From: Oligoflexus sp.
GTDB taxonomy: Bacteria > Bdellovibrionota_B > Oligoflexia > Oligoflexales > Oligoflexaceae
NCBI RefSeq assembly: GCF_035712445.1
Contig: NZ_DASTAT010000034.1
Location: 1-64,000, forward strand
DNA length: 64,000 nucleotides
Direction: 5' to 3'
Part shown: piece after piece, positions 30,683 to 39,849 of the stretch
How positions within the stretch are numbered: position 1 is the stretch's first letter
How the letters are laid out: each line of letters starts with the position of its first letter
The notes under the pieces: generated by a model
What the model saw: only the letters and a program-made list of their open reading frames with translations
The model's database searches: none
What the model was told of the DNA's origin: nothing
Translations under genes and position numbers: made by a program

Positions 30683-32227
30683 ATGAGTCTCGATTTGCAA
30701 TTTCTGAAAGACCTCGGCATCAGCAAGGAAAACGCTGCGGCCAGCACCGGCGTGGAATGGTTCGGTTCCAAGCAAAAAGGCAAGTTCGATTCCTATTCAC
30801 CCGTCGATGGCCAGCTCATCGGCAGCGTGTATAAAGCCGATCGCCAGGACTATGAAAGAGTCATCAAGACCGCGGAAGCCGCAGCCTTGAAGTGGCGGCA
30901 AATTCCAGCGCCACAGCGCGGGGAAATCGTTCGGCAGATGGGCGAGAAACTTCGCCAGTTCAAAGCCCCGCTCGGCAGGCTCGTCGCCTATGAGATGGGG
31001 AAATCCCTTCAGGAAGGCTTGGGTGAAGTTCAGGAGATGATCGATATCTGCGATTTCTCCGTTGGTCTCTCACGGCAATTGCACGGCCTCACGATGCATT
31101 CGGAGCGCCCCAATCACCGCATGTATGAGCAGTGGCATCCCGTCGGACTCGTCGGAATTATTTCCGCTTTCAACTTCCCGGTCGCGGTCTGGTCCTGGAA
31201 CTCCATGATAGCAGCGGTTTGCGGTGATGTTTCCATTTGGAAGCCTTCGGAGAAAACGCCACTTTCGGCTATTGCGTGTTTTAACATCCTGCGCGATGTT
31301 CTGGTGGCAAATAAAGTGCCGGAAGGCGTGATGAGTCTGATCGTAGGTGACGTCGCTGAAATTGGCGAACCGATGACTGCGGACACCCGCATTCCTTTGA
31401 TCTCGGCGACCGGCTCGACCCGCATGGGCAAGCGCGTGGGAGCCGTGGTCGGCGCGCGTCTCGGTCGCAGCATTCTGGAGTTGGGCGGGAACAATGCCAT
31501 CATCCTGACCCCGGATGCTGATTTGAAACTCGCAGCGCCTGCGGTTGTGTTCGGTGCGGTGGGAACCTGCGGCCAGCGCTGCACGACGACCCGTCGCCTT
31601 GTGATTCATGAGTCGATCTATGAGCAGGTGAAAACCATGTTGCTCAAGGCTTATAGCGGTCTTCGCATCGGCTCGCCCCTGGACGAGAAGAATCACGTCG
31701 GTCCTTTGATCGATAAGCAGGCTGTGGAGATGATGCAGTCCGCATTGAATCAGGCGAAGAAGGAAGGCGGCACTCTGATTTACGGCGGCGAGGTTCTGAG
31801 CGGCGGTGAATACGATTCAGGCTGCTATGTGAAGCCGGCGATCGTCGAGGCGAAGCCGGAAATGCATATGGTGCAGGAAGAGACCTTCGCTCCCATCCTT
31901 TATCTGCTAAAATACAGTGGAGATGTGGAGAATGCGATCGCCATCCAGAACAATGTGAAGCAGGGCCTCAGCTCTTCGATCTTCACCTTGAATCTGCGGG
32001 AAGCCGAAACCTTCCTTTCCGCCCACGGTTCGGATTGCGGTATCGCCAACGTCAACATCGGCACGTCCGGTGCGGAAATCGGCGGCGCCTTCGGTGGTGA
32101 AAAGGAAACCGGGGGAGGTCGTGAATCAGGCTCCGATGCATGGAAGGCTTACATGCGTCGGCAAACCAATACCATCAACTATGGGCGTCAGCTGCCACTC
32201 GCCCAGGGTATCAAATTCGATATCTAA
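30683..32227 (+). CDS. Aldehyde dehydrogenase of the ALDH7 (aminoadipate semialdehyde) type
   Basis: This 514-residue NAD(P)-dependent aldehyde dehydrogenase has catalytic C300 in GTCGQRCTTTRR and the general base in LELGGNNAII. The coenzyme stretch is GIISAFNFPVAVWSWN, and the C-terminus is GGEKETGGGRESGSDAWKAYMRR. The GTCGQRCTTTRR and GGNNAI forms are typical of ALDH7A1/antiquitin, which oxidises alpha-aminoadipate semialdehyde in lysine breakdown. That substrate is inferred. It lies 10 bases after tsaE. Confidence 0.85.
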   Translation: MSLDLQFLKDLGISKENAAASTGVEWFGSKQKGKFDSYSPVDGQLIGSVYKADRQDYERVIKTAEAAALKWRQIPAPQRGEIVRQMGEKLRQFKAPLGRLVAYEMGKSLQEGLGEVQEMIDICDFSVGLSRQLHGLTMHSERPNHRMYEQWHPVGLVGIISAFNFPVAVWSWNSMIAAVCGDVSIWKPSEKTPLSAIACFNILRDVLVANKVPEGVMSLIVGDVAEIGEPMTADTRIPLISATGSTRMGKRVGAVVGARLGRSILELGGNNAIILTPDADLKLAAPAVVFGAVGTCGQRCTTTRRLVIHESIYEQVKTMLLKAYSGLRIGSPLDEKNHVGPLIDKQAVEMMQSALNQAKKEGGTLIYGGEVLSGGEYDSGCYVKPAIVEAKPEMHMVQEETFAPILYLLKYSGDVENAIAIQNNVKQGLSSSIFTLNLREAETFLSAHGSDCGIANVNIGTSGAEIGGAFGGEKETGGGRESGSDAWKAYMRRQTNTINYGRQLPLAQGIKFDI

Positions 32228-32249
32228 GGCAGCCAAAGGATAAAGAGAG

Positions 32250-33062
32250 ATGAAGACAGGTCGCGGCTTCAGTTTGGTTTTCTTCATGTTCACCTGGATG
32301 AATATGCTGGTCGCCGAACCCCAGAAGCCCGAGGCCAAGGCGGCCCCGAAAACCCAGGCCGAACCGCCTCTTCTCTTCTTCGCCCCTGTTGACTATGAGC
32401 CCTGGGTCCTCGTGGATGCCAAGGGCAAGGTCACAGGCGGCATCCTCTATGAAATGGCTCATACCATCGGTGATTTCGTCGGGCTTCCCGTCAAGGTCGA
32501 AGCGATGCCTTTCCCGCGCTTTGAAAGCCTCATCGCCGAGCAGAATTTCGATTTCACCTTCGTCAATCAGCATCAGGTCCTGCCCGGCGGGACCCGCTTT
32601 CCCAAAATGGTCATCGAAACTCAGCTTGGGCTGATCTATCTGAAGAAGAATACGGCCTTCAGCGACTGCAAGAAAATCAAAAGCGTGGCGCACACCAGTC
32701 AGAACTCGGACGCTCTGCGCGCCATCATCCAGCAGCAATGCGGCCAGGTGACGGTCGTGAATACGAATAACCTGGGCCAGCGCGTGAAAATGCTGGGCTT
32801 TGGTCGGGTTGATTCGTTCCTTGGATCCAATGAGGAAATGGATCTGGTCGGCTGGTTCGGGGAATCCTGTGATGCCCTTGCGTTTGTGAAGTTCTTTGAC
32901 ATGCAGTGGCACATCTTTGCTACGGCCAATTCCCGACTGACCCGCGAACCCTATCGTTCCCGCGTGGAGCGCTTCATCACCGCCTATGAACCCGAGCTTT
33001 ATCATAAGATCCGGAAAAAAGTCCTCGGCAATCGCTACTGCCACCTGCCGCGCAAAACCTGA
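32250..33062 (+). CDS. Periplasmic solute-binding-like protein
   Basis: This 270-residue protein starts with a signal peptide (FSLVFFMFTWMNMLVA), followed by an Ala/Lys/Pro/Gln-rich linker. The body resembles family 3 extracellular solute-binding proteins: YEPWVLVDAKGKVTGGILYEM, then FPRFESLIAEQNFDF, which is the two-lobe amino-acid binder pattern. No transporter genes are next to it. It may instead be a sensor-type or orphan binding protein. It lies 22 bases downstream of the dehydrogenase gene. Confidence 0.7.
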   Translation: MKTGRGFSLVFFMFTWMNMLVAEPQKPEAKAAPKTQAEPPLLFFAPVDYEPWVLVDAKGKVTGGILYEMAHTIGDFVGLPVKVEAMPFPRFESLIAEQNFDFTFVNQHQVLPGGTRFPKMVIETQLGLIYLKKNTAFSDCKKIKSVAHTSQNSDALRAIIQQQCGQVTVVNTNNLGQRVKMLGFGRVDSFLGSNEEMDLVGWFGESCDALAFVKFFDMQWHIFATANSRLTREPYRSRVERFITAYEPELYHKIRKKVLGNRYCHLPRKT

Positions 33063-33125
33063 ATTTTTTGTTAACCCAATTTCGCTTCAATGGATGTATC
33101 CTATCGCGTGAGGAAGGGGTGCTTT

Positions 33126-33614
33126 ATGCTTCAGCGCGATGCAAGGTCGACTCCGAATGCCAGCTACAGGATCAGCAGTCGTGGTCCTGTGTGCCTCGTG
33201 GCCTGCCGTGAGACGCGGCTTGCCCTTATGATCGCCAGGGCCCTGGAGGAGCAGCATTATCCTTTGATGCTGGTGCCCTCGGCCATGGGTCTCCGTCAGC
33301 CTCTTCTCCTGGATCCTGATGTCATCATTCTGGATGAAGCCATGGTTCGGGATCTGGAAGCGACCGGCATCCCGGATAGCCTAAGGTCCATTTCCTGGAA
33401 ACCGACCGTCCTTCTGGGTGCAGACCATGTTTCGGATTTTGAGCGGGATGTCTTTCCATCACCTGTGATGCTTCCCCTTGGGAGCAGCTCAAGCGAGATC
33501 ATGCAGACGATCCATACGCTTGCGCAGGCTGAACCGGCGGATGGAAGGCAGGTGCCCTCACCGACTCATGGTCAAGGTTTTAACCTTACTCTCCCAGTGC
33601 CTGCGGTGTCGTGA
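33126..33614 (+). CDS. Stand-alone receiver-like protein (atypical)
   Basis: This 162-residue protein has a core (about 20-125) that follows the receiver-fold rhythm: VCLVACRETRLALMIARALEE, then PDVIILDEAM with an Asp in the phospho-acceptor position, then a WKPTVLLGA strand. The acidic pocket near the start of strand 1 is absent (CLVACRE), and no output domain is present. ATG 33126 is preferred because GAGGAAGGGG precedes it; an in-frame ATG at 33090 lacks one. A histidine kinase gene converges from the other side. Partnership is possible but unproved. Confidence 0.5.
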   Translation: MLQRDARSTPNASYRISSRGPVCLVACRETRLALMIARALEEQHYPLMLVPSAMGLRQPLLLDPDVIILDEAMVRDLEATGIPDSLRSISWKPTVLLGADHVSDFERDVFPSPVMLPLGSSSSEIMQTIHTLAQAEPADGRQVPSPTHGQGFNLTLPVPAVS

Positions 33615-33637
33615 AAAATTAGTTCAGAGACTCGATC

Positions 33638-33665
33638 TTGACAAATTTTCCAGGAGTTTTATGTT
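33638..33665 (+). promoter_or_regulatory. Sigma-70-like promoter for a small RNA
   Basis: A perfect -35 TTGACA (33638-33643), 16 bases, then TATGTT (33660-33665). No annotated gene follows before the terminator at 33822. Confidence 0.5.
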
Positions 33666-33671
33666 GGAAGT

Positions 33672-33860
33672 GAGAGGAGATGACTACACGAAAAGTAGCG
33701 TAACTCTCAAAAGTATGCGGTTCTGTAAAAGGCACTAGCAGAAGGAGTGAAGAGATTCCCCAGCTGCTTAAGGGGAGCATTAAACAGACAAGGTTTGAAG
33801 TGTAGTGTTTATTGCAACGCGAGAGCGCATCCTGTTATCGGGTGCGCTCTTTGCATTTTC
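33672..33860 (+). ncRNA. Candidate small RNA between the receiver-like and kinase genes
   Basis: This ~185-base interval is bounded by a promoter with a perfect -35 box and a strong intrinsic terminator. It has no reading frame behind a ribosome site after the predicted start. Pairings seen are ACTACAC (33683-33689) with GTGTAGT (33800-33806) and TCCCC/GGGGA around 33757-33776. The size is in the 6S RNA range, but I cannot fit the 6S structure with confidence. It could instead be the 3' leader of read-through from the receiver-like gene. Confidence 0.45.
33822..33858 (+). terminator. Intrinsic terminator
   Basis: An 11-bp stem AGAGCGCATCC / GGGTGCGCTCT (one T-G pair) with a 7-base loop, followed by TTGCATTTTC. 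Confidence 0.75.
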
Positions 33861-35274
33861 AAGCCTGCCGCGCATCCTTGGGAAGGCGGATGATGAAGGT
33901 GGTGTGCGGAGCCTTGGTGTCCACGAAGAGATGGCCCTTATGGGCGCTCAGGATCTTCCGCGAAATGCTCAGGCCGAGCCCGGTTCCTTTTCCCGGTGGT
34001 TTGGTCGTGAAAAAAGGCTGATGAATCCGCGGCAGGATCTGCGGATTGATGCCGCGCCCGCTATCAATAACCGCCAATTCGTAGCCGGCTCCCCGGGGCT
34101 CAAGACGGATGCGAATCCATTTTTCCGCCAGCTCGGCGACTGCATCCTTCGCATTATGAATCAGATTCAAAAGGACCTGAGCAATCTGCACCTGTCGACA
34201 GACGCAGGGAGCCTCGGCAATTTTCATATCCACCCGCAGATCGATGCCGTCGTGAAAGAGACCCTCTTTGCTGACAGCCAGGACATCGTCGATGATCTTG
34301 GTCAAATCAGCTTCCTCGAAAGGGTCCTCAGCCCCTTCTCGCGAAAGATTGCGCAGGCTGGAGGTGATCTTGGTGATGCGATCGACGGTTTGCTTGATGC
34401 GCTGTGAAATATTGATCACGCGGTCGCCTTCGAGCTCCTGTCGCCGCACGAGTATTTCCAGCTGCTCCGCATAGCCGCGAATGATGGCCAGGGGATTATT
34501 GATTTCATGCGCGATGCTGGCGGAAAGTTCGGCGATAGCGCTGTAGTGCGTAGCGGCTGCCAGGTGGACCTGCTGCTCTTCGATCGTGCGGTTGCTCTGC
34601 TGAAGCTCCTGGATACGCACGAGCAGGGTCTCTTCATGCCGATTGATCGTGCGATAAAGATAGTGGGCATAGAGCAGGGCGATTCCAAAGACGCTGGGAC
34701 TGACAAACCAGAAAAGCTGCCGCTGCTGATCGGGCGTTATGATGACAGCATGCGCAAAGTGATCGTAACCCCAGCCCTCCAAAGCAAAGAAGGGCACCAC
34801 CGGCACAAAGCTCCAGAAATGCAGGGAGCGTTGATAGGTGGACGGAAAAATAAGATAAGGCACGATCAGCATATTGATGAAAAAAAGATGCGGCCAGGTG
34901 TTGCGACCGAGGATGATGCAGTAAATCAATATCAAAGAATGATTAATGAAAAGGAAGAGGTAACGCCCGAGCAAAGGTTTGTTCGTCAAGCGATTCAGGG
35001 GCACGGTCGCCAGGATCATAAGCCCGCCCACCAGGTTGAAGAGCGCGATGCTGGGGTAGCCTTTCACCCAATAGAGGGGGACGTAGAGTTCCACGACGCA
35101 GGCAATGATCAAAGCGATCTGATTGCAGATACGCAAACAGCGATATTCTCGCGCCGACCGTTGATTATGTTCCCCTACGTCGGCAATTCTTTTCCATATC
35201 AATGCAATTCGGCTCAAGGGATGCCTTTGAAAATAGAGCGTTTGACACCTCGATGCGACTTGAAAACCTGGCAA
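33859..35274 (-). CDS. Membrane-bound sensor histidine kinase
   Basis: This is a protein of up to 471 residues. About six hydrophobic segments (residues ~50-215) are followed by a coiled linker with LLVRIQELQQSNRTIEEQQ, a HisKA box SIAHEINNPLAIIRGYAEQL (H256) and the ATPase blocks LLNLIHNAKDAV, IDSGRGI, TTKPPGKGTGLGLSI. There is no separate periplasmic domain, so it may sense the membrane or a small ligand. The start is uncertain: TTG at 35274 has no good ribosome site, and TTG at 35217 or 35202 is possible. No response regulator with an output domain is adjacent. Confidence 0.88.
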   Translation of the reverse strand: MPGFQVASRCQTLYFQRHPLSRIALIWKRIADVGEHNQRSAREYRCLRICNQIALIIACVVELYVPLYWVKGYPSIALFNLVGGLMILATVPLNRLTNKPLLGRYLFLFINHSLILIYCIILGRNTWPHLFFINMLIVPYLIFPSTYQRSLHFWSFVPVVPFFALEGWGYDHFAHAVIITPDQQRQLFWFVSPSVFGIALLYAHYLYRTINRHEETLLVRIQELQQSNRTIEEQQVHLAAATHYSAIAELSASIAHEINNPLAIIRGYAEQLEILVRRQELEGDRVINISQRIKQTVDRITKITSSLRNLSREGAEDPFEEADLTKIIDDVLAVSKEGLFHDGIDLRVDMKIAEAPCVCRQVQIAQVLLNLIHNAKDAVAELAEKWIRIRLEPRGAGYELAVIDSGRGINPQILPRIHQPFFTTKPPGKGTGLGLSISRKILSAHKGHLFVDTKAPHTTFIIRLPKDARQA

Positions 35275-35342
35275 CTCTTAACTGTCGTAAACCTGAAGCC
35301 GAGACCCTGTAAACACGAAATTCCACGTGCCCCCGGATAATC

Positions 35343-35371
35343 TTGACAGGTAAAAATCGTTAGTGTTGTAT
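35343..35371 (+). promoter_or_regulatory. Candidate promoter for the enoyl-CoA hydratase
   Basis: A perfect -35 TTGACA (35343-35348), 17 bases, then a weak -10 TTGTAT (35366-35371). It lies 33 bases before the ATG. Confidence 0.4.
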
Positions 35372-35404
35372 GCGAGCACAGCCCCAAGGGTTCATGGAGG
35401 AAAA

Positions 35405-36253
35405 ATGGCAAACGAATTGGCAGCTTATCTACACTACACGACTCTGGAAAATAGCGAAGGCGGCATGACCGAGGACCGTCTGGCCACACTGGTTATCAAT
35501 CGACATGAAGCCGCCAACTCGTTCAGCGGTGAGCTTTTAGTACAGTTGAAAAAGCTCCTGGACGAAGTGAATCAGGACCCGACGGTCCGCGCCCTTCTTT
35601 TGCAGGGCAGCGGTAAACATTTTTCAGCCGGGGCTGATTTGCATTGGATGAAAGAAGCCGCTCAATTGGATTATGCCGGCAATGTGCAGGAAGCTGAAAA
35701 GTTGACTGCCATGTTCGAGGCCCTGGCCACACTCCGCGTGCCGACGCTTGCTGTGGCGAAAGGCGCAGCGTTTGGTGGTGCTGTCGGCCTGATCGCAGCC
35801 TGTGATTACGCGGTGGCTCTGGATAGTGCCCGTTTTTGCCTGAGTGAAGTGAAGATCGGGCTTTTGCCTGCCGTGATTTTGCCTTATCTCGGCCGCAAGA
35901 TGCACCCAGGAGCTTTAAAACGCTTGATGCTCACGGCCCGGGTGTTCCATGCCGCCGAGGCTTTAGCCAGCGGTCTTGTGCAGGCAGTCACTCCAGCCGA
36001 CGGAGTGGAGGCACTTCTGCATGACGAGCTGAATCTGCTCTTGAGCGCAAGCCCCGAGGCTCAGGCGACGTGCAAAGGCCTTTATCAAAAGGTGGAAGCC
36101 CGTTCGTGGGCCCAGGGTCCGGAAACGGTGGAGGCCATTGCCCGCACCCGTGCGAGCAGCATGGGCCAGGCGGGGCTTTCCGCATTCTTTGAAAAAAAGG
36201 ATCCCGTCTGGCTCAGGCGCGTTCCCCGCAGCGCGCGGGTTTTTGTTGCCTGA
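35405..36253 (+). CDS. Enoyl-CoA hydratase/isomerase (methylglutaconyl-CoA hydratase-like)
   Basis: This 282-residue crotonase-fold protein has the oxyanion-hole motifs HFSAGADLHWMKEA and AKGAAFGGAVGLIAACDYAV, with SEVKIGLLPAVILPYLGRK after them. The ADLHWM form and spacing are close to methylglutaconyl-CoA hydratase (LiuC) of leucine breakdown. That assignment is inferred, since no liu genes are adjacent. ATG 35405 is chosen because TGGAGG precedes it. Confidence 0.82.
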   Translation: MANELAAYLHYTTLENSEGGMTEDRLATLVINRHEAANSFSGELLVQLKKLLDEVNQDPTVRALLLQGSGKHFSAGADLHWMKEAAQLDYAGNVQEAEKLTAMFEALATLRVPTLAVAKGAAFGGAVGLIAACDYAVALDSARFCLSEVKIGLLPAVILPYLGRKMHPGALKRLMLTARVFHAAEALASGLVQAVTPADGVEALLHDELNLLLSASPEAQATCKGLYQKVEARSWAQGPETVEAIARTRASSMGQAGLSAFFEKKDPVWLRRVPRSARVFVA

Positions 36254-36277
36254 TTCTGCATAATCTCACGCTTTTGT

Positions 36278-36308
36278 GCCCAGACGCCTTGTCCGGGCTA
36301 CATTTTTT
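36278..36308 (+). terminator. Terminator after the enoyl-CoA hydratase
   Basis: The stem GCCCAGAC / GTCCGGGC has 7 of 8 pairs and a GCCTT loop, followed by TACATTTTTT. Confidence 0.65.
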
Positions 36309-36424
36309 ACTGCCCTATCACTCACCCAAACGCAGAAGTCTTGAAGTCCCTTCCCAAAGGCCGTATCACAGGACATGATATTCCCAGGTCGAATCGATGG
36401 TGTCCAGCGCGAGGTAACGCAACT

Positions 36425-38941
36425 ATGGGGTTTCAGGTTTTCAAGTTTGGCGGCACATCGCTCGCCAGTCCGGAATCATTGCAAAAGGTGCTTGGCATCA
36501 TTGAGAAACACCGGGAAGGCCTCTGCATTGTCGTCTCCGCCAGCAGTGGCGTAACGGATAATCTGTATAAACTCTATTACGGTGCTGTGCAGAATAGACG
36601 CGATGAAGAAGCCGCTCTTCTGCAGCAGATTTCCGATCGGCACCGCCTCCTTGTCCAGGGCCTGATACCCGCTGGAGCCGAGCAGGATCGCGTCTGGAAC
36701 GCTGTGAAAACCCTGCTCGATGAGATCGCCCGTATCTGTGAAAGCCTCGCGATTCTGCGCGAACAGACGGCCAAGACGCTGTCCAAAACCGTGGCCTATG
36801 GCGAGCGCCTGATGGCGCTGGTCGTCAGTGAAGCCCTGAAAGCGCGCGGCCAGAAGGTGGTGGGGATTGATTCCACTGAGCTCATCAAGCTCATGCGGGA
36901 AAAAAGCGAATACACGCCGGATGACAACGCTTCGAAGAAAGCTGTGAATGAGCGTTTAAAACCTGTCCTGACCAGCGGTTCCATGGCCGTCGTCCCCGGT
37001 TTTTTCGGGGAAGGTCCGGAAGGCGAGGTGATGATACTCGGACGCGGGGGCTCGGATTATTCCGCGACGCTGCTCGGAGCCTATCTGGGTGCGGATGCCG
37101 TCTGCCTTTACAAGGAGGTCGATGGCCTCATGACCGCTGACCCGCGGCATGTGTTTGAAGCGCGGGTCTTGCCCGAGCTGCATTATCGCGAGGCCACGGA
37201 ACTCGCGTATTACGGTGCCAAGGTCCTGCATCCGCGCGCGATCATTCCGCTGGTCGCGCAGAAGATTCCCTTGATCGTTAAGAATACTTTCTTCCCCGAT
37301 AAACCAGGAACCCGCATAGCCGGTGATGTAGCCTCCGGTTCCTATCCGGTCAAGGCTCTGAGTTATATTGATAAGCAGGCGCTCGTCTCGGTCGAAGGCA
37401 AGGGCATGATGGGTGTGCCCGGCATGGCCTCGCGGGTGTTTGGAATCCTGGCCCAGGAAAATATTTCGATCTGTCTGATCACCCAGGCCTCAAGCGAAGC
37501 AAGCATCTGCTTTGTGGTGCCGGGGGAACAGGGCGAGCTGGCCCGGAAACTTCTGGAGAGCAGCTTCCGCTACGAAATAGATCGGCAGCTCGTGGATGAA
37601 ATCAAGCTGACGAGCAACATCGCGGTGCTGGCCGTCGTGGGCCTGGGCATGAATGGAACGCCGGGCATTGCCGCGCGCGCTTTTTCCTGCATTGCCAAAC
37701 AGGGCATCAACATCATTGCCATCGCTCAGGGTTCATCCGAGCTGAATATCTCGGTCGTGATCGAGCAGCATCAGGCCGCACGCGCACTGAGGGCTCTGCA
37801 TCAGGAATACGGTCTGGAAAAAATTCGTCCGGTCCTGATCCGCGATCCGAGTGAAATCAACCTGGCGATTTTCGGCCTGGGGCAGATCGGTCAGGTGCTT
37901 GTCCGTCAGCTCGAAGATCAGAAGGATTATCTCGATCAAAAATTAAAACTGCGTGTGCCGATCGTCAGCGTCGCCGATCGCTCCGGTCTTCTGACCTGCG
38001 ACAAGGGTTTCCCGGCAGCGGAGCTTGAGCAGTTTCTGGAGCGCAAAACGCATAAGCAAAAGCTTTGCGCCGATGGGGCCAGCGCGAGCCTTGACGACCT
38101 TTGGCACGGCGCCTGGGACCGCAAGATATTCATAGATCTGACCGCGACGGAAACCGCGCCCATCCTTAAAAAGGCCCTGCTTGCTGGATTTCATGTGGTG
38201 CTGGCCAATAAAAAACCCCTGGCCATTCCTTATAAGGAATATAAGGAGCTGCGTGACATCGCAGCCGAAAAAAATCTTTCCCTCCGTTACGAAGCCACGG
38301 TCGGCGCGGGTCTTCCCGTGCTCGATACCATAGACAAACTCGAAGTGGCCGGTGATGAGGTTCTGGAAATCCTCGGCTGTCTTTCCGGAACCCTGGGTTA
38401 TCTCATGACCCAGATGGAAGATGGCGTTCCGTTTTCGCAGGCCGTGCGCAATGCCTATGATTTGGGTTATACCGAGCCCGATCCGAGGGATGACCTGTCC
38501 GGGATGGACGTCGCGCGCAAGGCTTTGATTTTGGCCCGCACCATTGGTCTGACCTTAAACCTAGATGACATCAAACTCGAAGGCCTGTTCCCGGCTGATT
38601 GCAGTCATGATGATCCCGAGGTCTTTTTGAAGAATCTGACCCGACTCGATCAGTCTTATGGCGATCGCATCCGTGGGGCCCAGAGTCGCGGCGCCGTTCT
38701 GCGTTTTGTCGCGCGCATCAGCCGTGATCAAGTGAGCGTGGGCATCGAGGAAGTCGATAAGAATAGTCCCTTTGGTCGTCTGCGGGGAACGGATAATCAG
38801 GTGACGCTGAAAACCCAGCGTTATGCGAATAATCCTTTGATCGTGACCGGACCCGGCGCCGGTGCGGAAGTGACCGCGGCAGGCGTTTTGAACGATATTA
38901 TTACCATCGCCAGCAGCCAGGAGCGGGGAGGACGGGCATGA
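36425..38941 (+). CDS. thrA: Bifunctional aspartate kinase / homoserine dehydrogenase
   Basis: This 838-residue fused enzyme catalyses the first and third steps of threonine synthesis. Residues 1-~290 are aspartokinase (VFKFGGTSLASPES, GRGGSDYSATLLGAYLGAD). Two ACT domains (about 315-480, VEGKGMMGVPGMASRVF and VVGLGMNGTPGIAARAF) probably bind threonine. The rest is homoserine dehydrogenase (FGLGQIGQVLVRQL, ANKKPLA, EATVGAGLPVLDT). ATG 36425 follows GAGG; an earlier ATG at 36341 lacks one. It overlaps thrB by four bases. I see no Thr/Ile-rich leader peptide. Confidence 0.96.
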   Translation: MGFQVFKFGGTSLASPESLQKVLGIIEKHREGLCIVVSASSGVTDNLYKLYYGAVQNRRDEEAALLQQISDRHRLLVQGLIPAGAEQDRVWNAVKTLLDEIARICESLAILREQTAKTLSKTVAYGERLMALVVSEALKARGQKVVGIDSTELIKLMREKSEYTPDDNASKKAVNERLKPVLTSGSMAVVPGFFGEGPEGEVMILGRGGSDYSATLLGAYLGADAVCLYKEVDGLMTADPRHVFEARVLPELHYREATELAYYGAKVLHPRAIIPLVAQKIPLIVKNTFFPDKPGTRIAGDVASGSYPVKALSYIDKQALVSVEGKGMMGVPGMASRVFGILAQENISICLITQASSEASICFVVPGEQGELARKLLESSFRYEIDRQLVDEIKLTSNIAVLAVVGLGMNGTPGIAARAFSCIAKQGINIIAIAQGSSELNISVVIEQHQAARALRALHQEYGLEKIRPVLIRDPSEINLAIFGLGQIGQVLVRQLEDQKDYLDQKLKLRVPIVSVADRSGLLTCDKGFPAAELEQFLERKTHKQKLCADGASASLDDLWHGAWDRKIFIDLTATETAPILKKALLAGFHVVLANKKPLAIPYKEYKELRDIAAEKNLSLRYEATVGAGLPVLDTIDKLEVAGDEVLEILGCLSGTLGYLMTQMEDGVPFSQAVRNAYDLGYTEPDPRDDLSGMDVARKALILARTIGLTLNLDDIKLEGLFPADCSHDDPEVFLKNLTRLDQSYGDRIRGAQSRGAVLRFVARISRDQVSVGIEEVDKNSPFGRLRGTDNQVTLKTQRYANNPLIVTGPGAGAEVTAAGVLNDIITIASSQERGGRA

Positions 38942-39849
38942 GTGAATTTCGAGTCTTTGCACCAGCCACGATAGGCAATGTGGCTTCGGGTTTTGATGTC
39001 CTTGGTCTTGCCGTCGCAGGATTGGGGGATACCTTTGTTTTCGAGGAATCGAGCCACTACAGTATCGCCGTGCAGGGGCGCGATGCGCGTCTTGTGCCTT
39101 TGGAGCCAGAGAAAAATACTGTAACGCTCGCGGCAGAAGCTCTTTATCTGCACCTTGGCATCACCCCGAAACGTTTTCATGTGACCCTGGAACGCGCTCT
39201 GCCTTTGGCCGGTGGACTGGGGTCCAGCGCGGCTTCGAGCGTGGCCGGGGCTTTAGCAGCCGCGAAGCTCGCCGGAGTTTTGGATCGGAAGGATCTGATT
39301 TTAAAATCCGCTCTGGCTGCGGAAACCGTGGTGGCCGGACCGCATCTCGATAACATCGCGCCCTGCGTTTATGGGGGCCTGACCCTTGTGCAGGATGTGG
39401 GGAACCTGAGAGTTTATCCCGTGCCCTTGAAGGCCAAATTCTGGGTGACCCTGACAACTCCTCCGCTTCATATCCAGACCAAGGAAGCCCGGAAGGTTTT
39501 GCCTCAGCAGCTCGACACCCCACGCTGGACGCGACAGATGGCCCACTGCACGACGCTGGCCCTGGCTTTGGCCCTGGGCGACCAAGAGCAGATTGCCTTT
39601 GGTTTGAAAGATCCTTTTGCAGAACCCGCACGCGGTAACCTTATTCCAGGATTTTTCCAGGCCAAGGCCGTGGCCATCAACGCCGGCGCCTTTGGTTTTT
39701 CCATCAGTGGCAGCGGCCCCACCTGCTTTGCTTTGAGTGCCGACGAAGCAACCGCGCATAAGGTGGCCGAAGCTGTCCGCGAGGTCTTTGGGCCTCAGAC
39801 TCTTGTTCATATCGCCGAACCCAGTTTGGAAGGAGCCAGCATTTTATGA
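38938..39849 (+). CDS. thrB: Homoserine kinase
   Basis: This 303-residue GHMP kinase phosphorylates homoserine for threonine synthase. VFAPATIGNVASGFDVLGLA opens the protein. LPLAGGLGSSAASSVAGALAA (about 85-105) is the ATP-binding loop, and FSISGSGPTCFAL near 255 is the third GHMP motif. It overlaps both thrA and thrC by four bases, so all three are translationally coupled. Confidence 0.95.
   Translation: MSEFRVFAPATIGNVASGFDVLGLAVAGLGDTFVFEESSHYSIAVQGRDARLVPLEPEKNTVTLAAEALYLHLGITPKRFHVTLERALPLAGGLGSSAASSVAGALAAAKLAGVLDRKDLILKSALAAETVVAGPHLDNIAPCVYGGLTLVQDVGNLRVYPVPLKAKFWVTLTTPPLHIQTKEARKVLPQQLDTPRWTRQMAHCTTLALALALGDQEQIAFGLKDPFAEPARGNLIPGFFQAKAVAINAGAFGFSISGSGPTCFALSADEATAHKVAEAVREVFGPQTLVHIAEPSLEGASIL

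Noticed and set aside
33661..33738. 25-codon peptide after AGGAG
   Set aside because: Its ATG lies in the predicted -10 box, so the transcript from that promoter would start after it.
36254..36424. Threonine attenuator before thrA
   Set aside because: No Thr/Ile-rich leader peptide or competing hairpins; only the terminator of the preceding gene is seen.
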